A DNA stretch of 64,000 nucleotides from the NCBI GenBank assembly GCA_903936705.1, contig CAIZWN010000008.1:62001-126000 (forward strand), written 5' to 3'. The notes under the pieces are model-generated. The model did no database searches. It saw nothing but the letters and a program-made list of their open reading frames with translations, and was not told the DNA's origin. This document shows, piece by piece, positions 1-7,333 of the stretch (its first letter is position 1; every line of letters begins with the position of its first letter). The DNA comes from an uncultured Myxococcales bacterium. GTDB taxonomy: Bacteria > Myxococcota_A > UBA9042 > DTJE01. Position numbers and translations under genes: made by a program.

Positions 1-43
1 CAAGGACTGCCGGCGGATCCACGCCTTCGTCTACGACTCATGA
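1..43 (+). CDS. C-terminal end of an upstream gene (partial)
   Basis: Reading from base 2, an open frame encodes KDCRRIHAFVYDS and stops at 41-43. The next gene begins 10 bases later behind a GAAGG ribosome-binding site, so this is probably the tail of the preceding injection-system gene. In Afp-like loci this place usually holds a tube or small adaptor protein, but thirteen residues are too few to name it. Confidence 0.4.
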   Translation, partial: KDCRRIHAFVYDS

Positions 44-53
44 AGGCCCGGGA

Positions 54-2180
54 ATGGATCCTCGGTGGATTCCGGGTATTCCTTTTGCACAAGCTGCCGG
101 AACCCACATCACGGCAAGCATGGGACCAGCGCTGGCTCGCCTTGTCGCGATTGCAGAAGGGCCTCTTGCCTCCGACGCCCGGTCAAGCACGTCAGCGCCG
201 GGCCCGCTGTCCGAAGCTGCCTTTCTCGACCTGTCGCCTGCCCACCCGCAAATCGATGTCTCGTCGGGCCTGACCTCGGGACGCCCACTTGTACCGACCA
301 TCGCCGGAAACCGAGGGCGGCCCTACGCGACCGATCGGTTCAGGGACGAAAGCGCAGGCCGGACCTCAGCAAGGCTGGCCTCGCAAGCGGATCCTGTAGG
401 CGCGGCACATCTTGACATTCGGCAGCACCCCCCACCCATGGCCCACGCCACGACGTATGGACCCGGGTCGGGTCGTGTCCCGGACCAGGCGTCCACGTTC
501 ACCGGCCTGACGGCCCAGCATGGCACCCCGATGAGTGCCGAGCGTACCTTTTTGGCCCCGTCCGGATTTCGTTCGTCAGGCCCGGCCGACCCGGGTGGGG
601 GGGTCAACCCGACCGATGACTTGGCCGGCGCCATCCTGGCTACGATGGGCAGGGGGCCTTCAAGGTTGCCCATGGCCGACGACTTCCTTCGGCCCATGGA
701 CACCTTCGGCACAGTGTCAGCCGCACATCCCCCGATCTTCACAGGGGGGAATTGGACTGCTGGCGAACAGTGGCAAACCTTCGTACAACTGAACGCCGCC
801 CCAGACGACCAAACGCTTTCAGCATCAGCAACAGGCGCCGCCAGCGATACGTTCAGAGGTCCACCTCGACAAGGTTCTGCCGCACGCGGAACGGCTGCCT
901 CCGCATCGTCCCGAACGCTCGCTGCCACACGCGGCAATAAACAACAAGAACGCTCCATCCGCAAACCTGCACAGGCGGGACCTGTGGCTGCCGGCAATCC
1001 GATCCTGCACACCGGGTGGGACATCCGGCTGGCACCCCAGCCACGCAGATCGGCCGCTGGGCAATCGCCACGCTTTGTCCCGACGGGAATACCCTTCGCC
1101 GGATTCATGTCAGCGAACGACATCCAGGAAAAGGTCGTTCTTCAGGCCAGGTCTTTTGAATCGACCAGCGCCAACCTCGACCGTTCGGCTGAAGATTCTT
1201 TTTCCGGATTGCAAAGGGACGCCATAAAGACCCGACAGACCATGGGCGAAATACCGCTGCCGGAAAGTTTCGATCTGGTCAACATGGCCTTGAATATCTT
1301 CCCTGCGACCCCGCGGTCCCTCGCGGGCAGTGCCGTCGGCAGCGTCGAAAGCCCCTTCTTTCTGCAGGGTCAACATCCCGCTGCAAAGGTTGCAGGAGGT
1401 CAGGCATCCGCACCAGGAATGCCGCCCATTGGCGGCGCCTCGCCCGAATCCTGGCCGCTGTCGCCTGGCCACTATTCGAAGGGAACCGACACCCTTTCCT
1501 TCCTGCAACGAACCCTAGTTCGCTCGCTTCGCGGACTGCCCCCTGAAGCCGCCGCGAAAACGGCGGGAAGTTCCAGCTCAGCCGCGGAAGCCACACGAGA
1601 CCTCGTCGAAGGAATCCTCCTCCAAGGTCGGAGCCAATCGTTGTCCTTTACCGGCCCCGTTGAAGACAGGTTCGTGACCAGTGGAGATCGGACATCGCGC
1701 GTTCTTTCGACCTCGACTTCCTTGCACCGGGACGCAGAAACCAGCCCCGAACGCACCCTGCTGGACACAAGCCACGAACAGAAGCGCGAACCGGTATGGC
1801 CAACCTCCCTTCCCTGGGTGCAGCCCGGAGCACCGACCGAAAGATCGGCCTCGTTGGTGAATGTCTCCACGTCCGGACGGTTGGCTGCGCATGCTGGCAG
1901 CTTGGCTTCGCCCCTGGGCAGCCTCGCTGGCATCCCCCAGACAGGGCAGGCTCTTCACGGGGGTTTCCCCCTGGTATCGACCGCCCTGTCAACCGTGGCA
2001 GCTACCGCCATGACCGCATCCAGGGACGACGAGCCGGCAACCCGCCCAGCCGCCGCCGGACCGGACCGGAACTCTGCTGCCGGAGCCTCAATAGACCTCG
2101 ACGGCCTCGCGGCCGAAATGTCCGAGCGGATCCTCAGGCGCTTCAAGCGCGACAAGGAACGGAGGGGTTTTTATGGCTAG
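54..2180 (+). CDS. Large disordered protein of a contractile injection system, C-terminal basic motif
   Basis: A 708-residue protein, rich in Pro, Ser, Ala, Gly and Thr with no evident fold, no signal peptide and no membrane segment. Only the last ~30 residues look constrained: an amphipathic helix ending LRRFKRDKERRGFYG, preceded by DLDGLAAEMSERI. Comparable basic 'RxxRERRG'-type tails occur in proteins of eCIS/phage-tail loci (recalled family knowledge). It lies directly upstream of the LysM tube-end and gpD-like genes, in the place Afp6-type genes occupy in Afp/PVC loci. The frame is open to the window edge, but ATG 54 has GAAGG at 42-46 and follows an upstream stop by 10 bases, so this start is preferred. 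Its job is unknown; a tail-assembly adaptor or an intrinsically disordered loading factor would fit. Confidence 0.7.
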   Translation: MDPRWIPGIPFAQAAGTHITASMGPALARLVAIAEGPLASDARSSTSAPGPLSEAAFLDLSPAHPQIDVSSGLTSGRPLVPTIAGNRGRPYATDRFRDESAGRTSARLASQADPVGAAHLDIRQHPPPMAHATTYGPGSGRVPDQASTFTGLTAQHGTPMSAERTFLAPSGFRSSGPADPGGGVNPTDDLAGAILATMGRGPSRLPMADDFLRPMDTFGTVSAAHPPIFTGGNWTAGEQWQTFVQLNAAPDDQTLSASATGAASDTFRGPPRQGSAARGTAASASSRTLAATRGNKQQERSIRKPAQAGPVAAGNPILHTGWDIRLAPQPRRSAAGQSPRFVPTGIPFAGFMSANDIQEKVVLQARSFESTSANLDRSAEDSFSGLQRDAIKTRQTMGEIPLPESFDLVNMALNIFPATPRSLAGSAVGSVESPFFLQGQHPAAKVAGGQASAPGMPPIGGASPESWPLSPGHYSKGTDTLSFLQRTLVRSLRGLPPEAAAKTAGSSSSAAEATRDLVEGILLQGRSQSLSFTGPVEDRFVTSGDRTSRVLSTSTSLHRDAETSPERTLLDTSHEQKREPVWPTSLPWVQPGAPTERSASLVNVSTSGRLAAHAGSLASPLGSLAGIPQTGQALHGGFPLVSTALSTVAATAMTASRDDEPATRPAAAGPDRNSAAGASIDLDGLAAEMSERILRRFKRDKERRGFYG

Positions 2181-2242
2181 TGCCAGCCCGACCGACCGTA
2201 GACGTGCCACCGCCGGCTTTCCCGGCAGGAGGTAGGGAAGAA

Positions 2243-2971
2243 ATGGCAACGATCCCCAGCCAGGCATCAAGCGTTCCCGCAAAGGCGTTCCTGCACGTCG
2301 TCGACCGGGATTCCGGGTCGATGAAACAAGTCCTGTCCTCGATGACAAGCGGATCCCAGGGCGGGGACTTCGTCTTCCACTACAACCCCGAAACGGTTTC
2401 AATCGAAAAACAGACCCAGTTCCAGGACCATCCCACCCAGGGGTCGGACTCGGGTGAAAAAGAGTGGACTCACGGCACCAGCCGCACCCTTCAGATCAGC
2501 GAACTGTACTTCGACACGTACGAGGAAAAGGCGAACGTCCGAACGAAGTACATCGATCACCTGGAAAAGCTGGCCCATTTCGACCCCGAACTGCACCGCC
2601 CCCCCAAGCTGCTGTTCCTGTGGGGCAAATTCATGGCCGAGAACGACGACTACAACTCGTGCCAGTGGTACCTTCAAAGCGTTAAAGTCTCGTACGTCAT
2701 GTTCCTGTCGGACGGCACGCCGGTGCGCGCAAAGGTCGAGATCAGCCTCGTCGAGGCCACCTCGGTCGAGCGCCAGCAACAGAAGGACCCGCAGTCCCCC
2801 GACCACGCAAAGGTCTACACCGTTACCAGGGGCGATACCCTCCAAAGCATCGCTTACCGCGAGTACGACAACCCGGCGGAATGGCGACGGATAGCCGAGG
2901 TCAACGCCATCGACGACCCCTTGAATATCCAGCCAGGGACGCGCCTTCTGGTGCCCCCAATCCTGAAGTAG
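2243..2971 (+). CDS. LysM-domain tube-end/baseplate protein of contractile injection system (Afp7-like)
   Basis: A 242-residue protein of the contractile-injection-system tube-protein family. The N-terminal ~180 residues form the tube/baseplate domain (FVFHYNPETVSIEKQ near the start, then the KLLFLWGKF and WYLQSVKVSYVMF strands). The C-terminal 50 residues form a LysM domain (VYTVTRGDTLQSIAYREY, then NPAEWRRIAEVNAIDDP and PGTRLLVPP). In Afp/PVC and T4-type tails such a protein joins the inner tube to the spike complex, with LysM thought to touch peptidoglycan. A perfect AGGAGG at 2227-2232 fixes ATG 2243; a longer reading of the frame (from 1796) overlaps the previous gene and has no such site. 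It is followed 23 bases later by the gpD-like gene. Confidence 0.88.
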   Translation: MATIPSQASSVPAKAFLHVVDRDSGSMKQVLSSMTSGSQGGDFVFHYNPETVSIEKQTQFQDHPTQGSDSGEKEWTHGTSRTLQISELYFDTYEEKANVRTKYIDHLEKLAHFDPELHRPPKLLFLWGKFMAENDDYNSCQWYLQSVKVSYVMFLSDGTPVRAKVEISLVEATSVERQQQKDPQSPDHAKVYTVTRGDTLQSIAYREYDNPAEWRRIAEVNAIDDPLNIQPGTRLLVPPILK

Positions 2972-2994
2972 GACTCTGACCGCGAGGGTTATTC

Positions 2995-4167
2995 ATGGCG
3001 CAGCAGACCCCGGAAGTTCGGTCTTGCATCATCAAGATCGACGGCCAAACCCATGTCGAATCGACCTCCGGGGGCGACACGCCTACGAACTTCGGCATCG
3101 CAGCGTTCCTCGAGTCCGTCCAGATCGACAAACGCCTGGACGCCCCCGACATGTTCACAATCGAACTGGACCTCAAGAGCGACGAAAAGTTGCAGTACGT
3201 TGACGACCTTCGGGAAGGGAAATCGGTCGAAGTCCTTCTGGGCCCAGTGGGACAGGAAAAGACCGTCTTCAAGGGCGAGATTCACTACATCGAGCCCCAC
3301 TACCGGCACGAAGGGGCCTCGACTGTCCTGGTGGGCGGCTATGACCATTCACACCGGCTAACTCGTGGCACATCGTCACGAACCTGGGGTGACTCGGTCG
3401 CGCAACAGGACCTTGTGCCAACCGCTGTACGCGACGTCATCACGCGGTCTGCCGAGGTGGGCGGCACACGCGACGGCCTCTCGGTCGGCAACATCGACGT
3501 CCCGCGCGCCCAGACCACCTACCTGCCTCAGTTCAACGTCTCGGACTACCACTTCATGAAATGGCTTGGCCAGGATGTGGATCGGTCGGTCAAGTCCGAC
3601 ACTGTGCAAGACGATTGCCAGATCGGGTTCCGCCCGCCGGACCTTACGAAAAGTCCTGTGAAGACGCTGGTCCGCGATGCCCCCCGAGGTACGGACGAAT
3701 GCCAGGTCAAGGACGCCAGGTTCAACCTGTCGACCGTCAGGCAGGTCGCCCGCGTCGAGGTCCGCGGCTGGGATCCCAAGAAAAAGAAGGCCATCGTGGG
3801 AGCCGCGACCGACTCGGCCTACCGCTTCGACGGCAAGGAAGGCTGGAAGGCCACTGGGAAGGGCCTTTACGGGTCCGAGTCGGCAGGCAAGGTCCTGACC
3901 ATCACGGATCGCCCCGTGGACAGCCAGCAGGAAGCCGACGCCGTCGCTAAGGCAATCTTTACGCAGCTTTCGATGGACTATCTGACGGCCGAAATCGATT
4001 TCACGGGTGACCCTGCCGTCAACCCGGGAGACATCCTGGCCGTCAGAGGCTTCGGCCAGCGTTTCGACGGAAAATACCTGGTCGTGTCTTGCATACACGA
4101 AATGGTCCCAAAAACAGTCGGCTACGTGACTCGGGTGAAGCTGGCGCGCAACTCCGCAGGCGAATAG
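2995..4167 (+). CDS. Phage late control gpD / VgrG-like spike hub protein of contractile injection system
   Basis: A 390-residue protein of the gpD/Afp8 family, the hub that trimerises to form the base of the puncturing spike. It begins with a beta-rich gp27-like region (SCIIKIDGQ, DKRLDAPDMFTIELDLKS, VEVLLGPVGQEKTVFKGEI). It continues through the middle hub (LPQFNVSDYHFMKWLGQDVD) and ends with a short OB-like part (AEIDFTGDPAVNPGDILAVRG, VSCIHEMVPKTVGYVTRVKL). Length is ordinary for gpD, without a long VgrG gp5 needle. It is the last gene of the operon on this strand: the convergent tlpA-like stop codon lies 3 bases away. PAAR-tip, gp25 and baseplate genes, which usually follow, are not downstream. 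Confidence 0.88.
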   Translation: MAQQTPEVRSCIIKIDGQTHVESTSGGDTPTNFGIAAFLESVQIDKRLDAPDMFTIELDLKSDEKLQYVDDLREGKSVEVLLGPVGQEKTVFKGEIHYIEPHYRHEGASTVLVGGYDHSHRLTRGTSSRTWGDSVAQQDLVPTAVRDVITRSAEVGGTRDGLSVGNIDVPRAQTTYLPQFNVSDYHFMKWLGQDVDRSVKSDTVQDDCQIGFRPPDLTKSPVKTLVRDAPRGTDECQVKDARFNLSTVRQVARVEVRGWDPKKKKAIVGAATDSAYRFDGKEGWKATGKGLYGSESAGKVLTITDRPVDSQQEADAVAKAIFTQLSMDYLTAEIDFTGDPAVNPGDILAVRGFGQRFDGKYLVVSCIHEMVPKTVGYVTRVKLARNSAGE

Positions 4168-4170
4168 ACG

Positions 4171-4884
4171 TCAGCGCGCAAAGCCGAAAGTCTGCGCCGC
4201 CTCATCCAATTCCTTCGTGGTGATGCTGCCAACCCGGACGCATCGAAGGCGTCCCTGGGGATCCAGCAGCGCCTGCACAGGAAGCGTGGGAGGATTCGAC
4301 ACTCCGATGCCGCTGTAGAACGAGGCCCGCTCGGCCTCCTCCTGCACCCAGAGGTAGTCTCCGGCTATGGCGGCACCTTCACCGGCCAGGAACTTGCGCA
4401 ATTGTCGCTCGTCGTCGTCCACGCTGAGGAAATTGACGCGCAGCGCCCCTTGGCCCTCGCGAACCTTCGCCGCCCAAGCGGCGATCTCGGGCATCTCGGC
4501 CTTGCAGGGCTTGCACCAGGCGGCCCAGACGTTCACCCAGGTCCATGACTTGCCGCCGGGCTGCGGGCCCGAACGAACCTTCTCGCCCTTGGGCATGACC
4601 ATCGGACGGGCATTCGACTCGCTCCACTGCCTGTCGCACAAGGGTCCGGACGGGGCTGCCTCGACGGCGGACGCGGCCTCCTTGGCAACCTCGGCCAAGG
4701 ACCCCTTCTCGGGCACCGGCACCCCGCCAGTACCCGTAGGCCCGGTGGCCTGTACTCGCTCCAGCACGGCCACCTTCGGAGGAAGTGCCCCGCCAGCGGG
4801 CTCGACAGGTTTGATAAGTGGCCAAACGAACAGGAACAGCACACCCAACGCGGCGCCAACCAGCAGGAAGCCGAAAATCCTCAC
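4171..4884 (-). CDS. TlpA/ResA-like membrane-anchored thioredoxin
   Basis: A 237-residue thiol-disulfide protein, anchored by one N-terminal membrane helix (residues ~4-24) and facing the periplasm. A Pro/Ala-rich linker leads to a thioredoxin-like fold with WCKPC at residues 123-127 (C124, C127), inside WVNVWAAWCKPCKAEMP, the TlpA/ResA signature. An extra Cys (C83) lies ahead of the fold. Family members reduce or isomerise periplasmic disulfides, for example during cytochrome c maturation; the exact substrate cannot be read here. It is the last gene of a minus-strand operon with a VKOR-DsbA fusion and an OmpA-like protein, which suggests a dedicated periplasmic redox pathway. Confidence 0.85.
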   Translation of the reverse strand: MRIFGFLLVGAALGVLFLFVWPLIKPVEPAGGALPPKVAVLERVQATGPTGTGGVPVPEKGSLAEVAKEAASAVEAAPSGPLCDRQWSESNARPMVMPKGEKVRSGPQPGGKSWTWVNVWAAWCKPCKAEMPEIAAWAAKVREGQGALRVNFLSVDDDERQLRKFLAGEGAAIAGDYLWVQEEAERASFYSGIGVSNPPTLPVQALLDPQGRLRCVRVGSITTKELDEAAQTFGFAR

Positions 4885-4918
4885 GAGACCTCCGCAGGCG
4901 GAATGGGGGGATTCGTCC

Positions 4919-5656
4919 CTACAGCCGGCAGTCGATCCACGAGATGATCGCGGAACGGTTCAGTTCCTTGGTCATCTGCACGTCCTCGGCCTTGGTGCGC
5001 ACTTCCTTCTGGCACTCGGCAACCGGCCGGTTCAGGTTCCAGTTGCAGAAGTTCTGGTCAAGCTGTGCGTATTCCTCGCCCAGCCACAGCAGGCCCAGCT
5101 TCTGATCCAGTTCCGGGTCCTTGAAGCGCTCCTGCAGGTAGAACAGTACCGAGTTCGCGCGCTTGTGCGAGTACATGCGGTTCTTTTCGGTGGTGTCGTC
5201 GGTTGACGCACGAGCCACCACGAAGAAGTACGACGCCCCCCGCTGGTCCGCCCACGCCTTCTCCAGCATGGCCTTGGCGCCCGCGTCCAGTTCGTCCTTT
5301 TCAGGGTCGAACAGAATGATGCCGGCACGCTTGTCCAGCGACTTGAACAGCGCGTTGAAGTCCGCATCGCTGATCTGGGCAACGTTACGCAACTCGTTCG
5401 GCTGGCAGCCGCGTCGGCCGCCACCAATGAGGCCGCAGTTCGTCAACACGCGGCGCAGGACCGACTTCAGCTCGTCGGTGCAGTACGCCACCTCGGCCTT
5501 GGACGCGATCAAGGGCGCCGGCTTCTTCTGGCCTTCCAGCGATTCCCCGGTCTCCAGGCGGTGGGCGGCCGCCTGAACCATCGAGCGCGTGCCCGAGCCC
5601 AGTGCGGCCAGCAGTACCACCATCACAACAGCATTGAGGATCCAGGCGATCTTCAT
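4919..5656 (-). CDS. Membrane-anchored OmpA-like domain protein with extra cysteines
   Basis: A 245-residue protein with an N-terminal membrane anchor (MKIAWILNAVVMVVLLAALG), then a periplasmic part. Residues ~110-190 resemble the OmpA C-terminal peptidoglycan-binding fold: a strand (GIILFDPEKDELD), a helix (AKAMLEKAWADQ), a strand (SYFFVVARASTDD), then NRMYSHKRANSVLFYL. The classic NxxLSxxRA motif is changed to KRANSVLFYL, so peptidoglycan binding is uncertain. Cysteines occur near both ends (YCTDEL, NCGLIGGGRRGCQ, FCNWN, AECQ, IDCRL), unusual for the family and matching its redox-gene neighbours on both sides (12 bases after the VKOR-DsbA gene, 34 before the TlpA-like gene). It could be a scaffold or a substrate of that operon. 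Confidence 0.7.
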   Translation of the reverse strand: MKIAWILNAVVMVVLLAALGSGTRSMVQAAAHRLETGESLEGQKKPAPLIASKAEVAYCTDELKSVLRRVLTNCGLIGGGRRGCQPNELRNVAQISDADFNALFKSLDKRAGIILFDPEKDELDAGAKAMLEKAWADQRGASYFFVVARASTDDTTEKNRMYSHKRANSVLFYLQERFKDPELDQKLGLLWLGEEYAQLDQNFCNWNLNRPVAECQKEVRTKAEDVQMTKELNRSAIISWIDCRL

Positions 5657-5668
5657 CGGAGACCTCCC

Positions 5669-6907
5669 CTATTTCGAGCCCAGGAGCCGGCTCATCGCAT
5701 AGTCCAGACCAAGGTCGGTATCCTCGTCGCACAGCCTCTGGCCGTTGACGTACAGCTGCGGCGTCAACACCGGCAAGCTCTGGTCAACCGCCCAGTTCAG
5801 CGACTTGTTCAACGCGATCTTCGTATCCGGCGAGTCCAGGCAGTCCTTGACCTGCGGCCAAGCCTTCAAGACAGCCTCACGGATCCGCGCCGAGGGATTG
5901 TCAGCCTTGTCCTTCGGCCGGAATTCCTTCTGGTTCGCGTACGAGAACTCGAGGATCTCGCCAGCCTTGTCCCGTGCGCAAATCATCGCTTTCGCCAGCA
6001 CGCAAGCACCCGGGTGCATCGAGTCGGTCATCATCCAGTTGCACTCGACATCCAGCGGCAGGATCGCCAACTTGAAGCTCATCTTCGAGGCAAAAGGCGC
6101 CTCCTGGATTCGCTTGTGGAACGCCGCACAGGCCGGGCACAACGGATCAACGACCAGGATCGATTCCGCCCCGGACGCCGCCCCAGCCTTCCCCAGCGGC
6201 AGCAGAACGTTGTTCTTGTCTTCGCGGCTCTTCAACGTGCCGCATTCGCTGATGTACTTGCCATAGTCAGGCACGGTGTTCACGAAGAGGGCCACCGGCA
6301 GGACGGAAGCCAGGCCCATCTCGACCAGCACCACCAGGATGGCAATGACGTTGGCCAAACCGGTCGTTTTTTCGCCGGCCTCGGACGCGCGCCGCCGGTC
6401 CCCGATCGACGACACGAAGACCAGGGCGGCACCCAGAACCAGGATGCCCGACGCGATGTACGTCCCCACGCAGGTCTTGCAGAACTCGTGGAGATGGCGA
6501 ACCGAGATGCTGAAGAACACCAGCGACGCCGCCACGGCAACCAGTGCCGCCAGCAGCAGGCCGATGTTCGGGGCCAGATGGTGCCCCTTCCGACTGGCCA
6601 GGCCCCAGACCGACACGGCCAGGGCAAAGCCGAACAGGCCCATGGCGAACAGCGACCAGGGCACGCCGCCCCAATAGCGATCCCGCCAGAACGACGAATA
6701 GGGCGAGAACATCGCCACCTTGCACCCTTCCGCCCCCTGATCCAGCATCGTCGTCTCGGTCAGGCCCGGCAGGAGCGAGCAGCTCACGGGGTGAAGCTGT
6801 CGATCCAGGTGGGCAACGAAGTCCGAGGTCGAAAAGCCGGAGTAGAAGAGTCCGAGGGCCGCCCCGATCAGGGCAATCGTGAAGAACAGGTAGGTCTTCT
6901 TGCTCAT
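5669..6907 (-). CDS. VKOR-DsbA fusion: vitamin K epoxide reductase family protein with thioredoxin-like domain
   Basis: A 412-residue membrane protein coupling quinone reduction to disulfide formation. The VKOR part has about five helices in residues 1-215. The quinone-side pair is C143-K-T-C146 in HEFCKTCVGTYIASG, and the shuttle cysteines are C43 and C62 in the first periplasmic loop (C62 in GCKVAMFSPYSSFW). After a linker, a DsbA/thioredoxin-like domain carries C257-P-A-C260 (VVDPLCPACAAFHKR). In known VKOR-Trx fusions the domain oxidises exported proteins and passes electrons through VKOR to quinone. ATG 6907 was chosen because GGGGGAGA precedes it; the frame could extend to 7021 but without a ribosome-binding site. 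It heads a three-gene operon and likely oxidises the many Cys-rich exported proteins of this organism (inference). Confidence 0.92.
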   Translation of the reverse strand: MSKKTYLFFTIALIGAALGLFYSGFSTSDFVAHLDRQLHPVSCSLLPGLTETTMLDQGAEGCKVAMFSPYSSFWRDRYWGGVPWSLFAMGLFGFALAVSVWGLASRKGHHLAPNIGLLLAALVAVAASLVFFSISVRHLHEFCKTCVGTYIASGILVLGAALVFVSSIGDRRRASEAGEKTTGLANVIAILVVLVEMGLASVLPVALFVNTVPDYGKYISECGTLKSREDKNNVLLPLGKAGAASGAESILVVDPLCPACAAFHKRIQEAPFASKMSFKLAILPLDVECNWMMTDSMHPGACVLAKAMICARDKAGEILEFSYANQKEFRPKDKADNPSARIREAVLKAWPQVKDCLDSPDTKIALNKSLNWAVDQSLPVLTPQLYVNGQRLCDEDTDLGLDYAMSRLLGSK

Positions 6908-7025
6908 GTCTCCCCCATCATCCGCCCAAGGGGGGCGGTGGTCCTTTCCGGCGCGATTGTACGTCCGATCCTTGCCGGGGGCGTAGTTTTCGACAACAGC
7001 TTTCTTGCAGAGCCCCCTCACCGCC

Positions 7026-7054
7026 TTGACGCGCCGGCCTGCTTGACCTACCGT
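7026..7054 (+). promoter_or_regulatory. Sigma70-like promoter for small membrane protein
   Basis: TTGACG (7026-7031), 17-base spacer, TACCGT (7049-7054). It lies 30 bases ahead of the AGGA site and ATG of the 82-residue ORF. Read from sequence only. Confidence 0.4.
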
Positions 7055-7084
7055 CGCGACGAACCTTCAGTCAGGAATCGTTGG

Positions 7085-7333
7085 ATGTTCGGGTCTGGCG
7101 TGTACGCAGGTTGGATCGTCGTCGATCTGCGCGCCCTGGCAGCAGTCTGCCTGCTGGCAGTAGGCCTAGCCTTGATGCTGCTGGGCCTCCTCGTCAGGCG
7201 CAGGGCGTGGCACGAATACATCACGATGTTCATTGCCCTGTCGTCGATCTTGCTGTTGGCCGGATTCGTGCTTTTGCAGACCGTGATGAATCATCCTGTT
7301 GTCGTGGAACGCGATTTTTTCCCCTTGCGATAG
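7085..7333 (+). CDS. Small two-helix membrane protein
   Basis: An 82-residue ORF with two clear hydrophobic helices: LAAVCLLAVGLALMLLGLLV, and after the RRRAWHEYI turn, MFIALSSILLLAGFVLLQTV. The Arg-rich cluster between them suggests a cytoplasmic loop with both ends outside. ATG 7085 follows CAGGA at 7071-7075, and a TTGACG/TACCGT promoter lies upstream. It overlaps the 3' end of the convergent lnt gene by 43 bases. I do not recognise the family. The hydrophobic pattern, RBS and promoter argue it is real, but it could be a chance ORF. Confidence 0.5.
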   Translation: MFGSGVYAGWIVVDLRALAAVCLLAVGLALMLLGLLVRRRAWHEYITMFIALSSILLLAGFVLLQTVMNHPVVVERDFFPLR

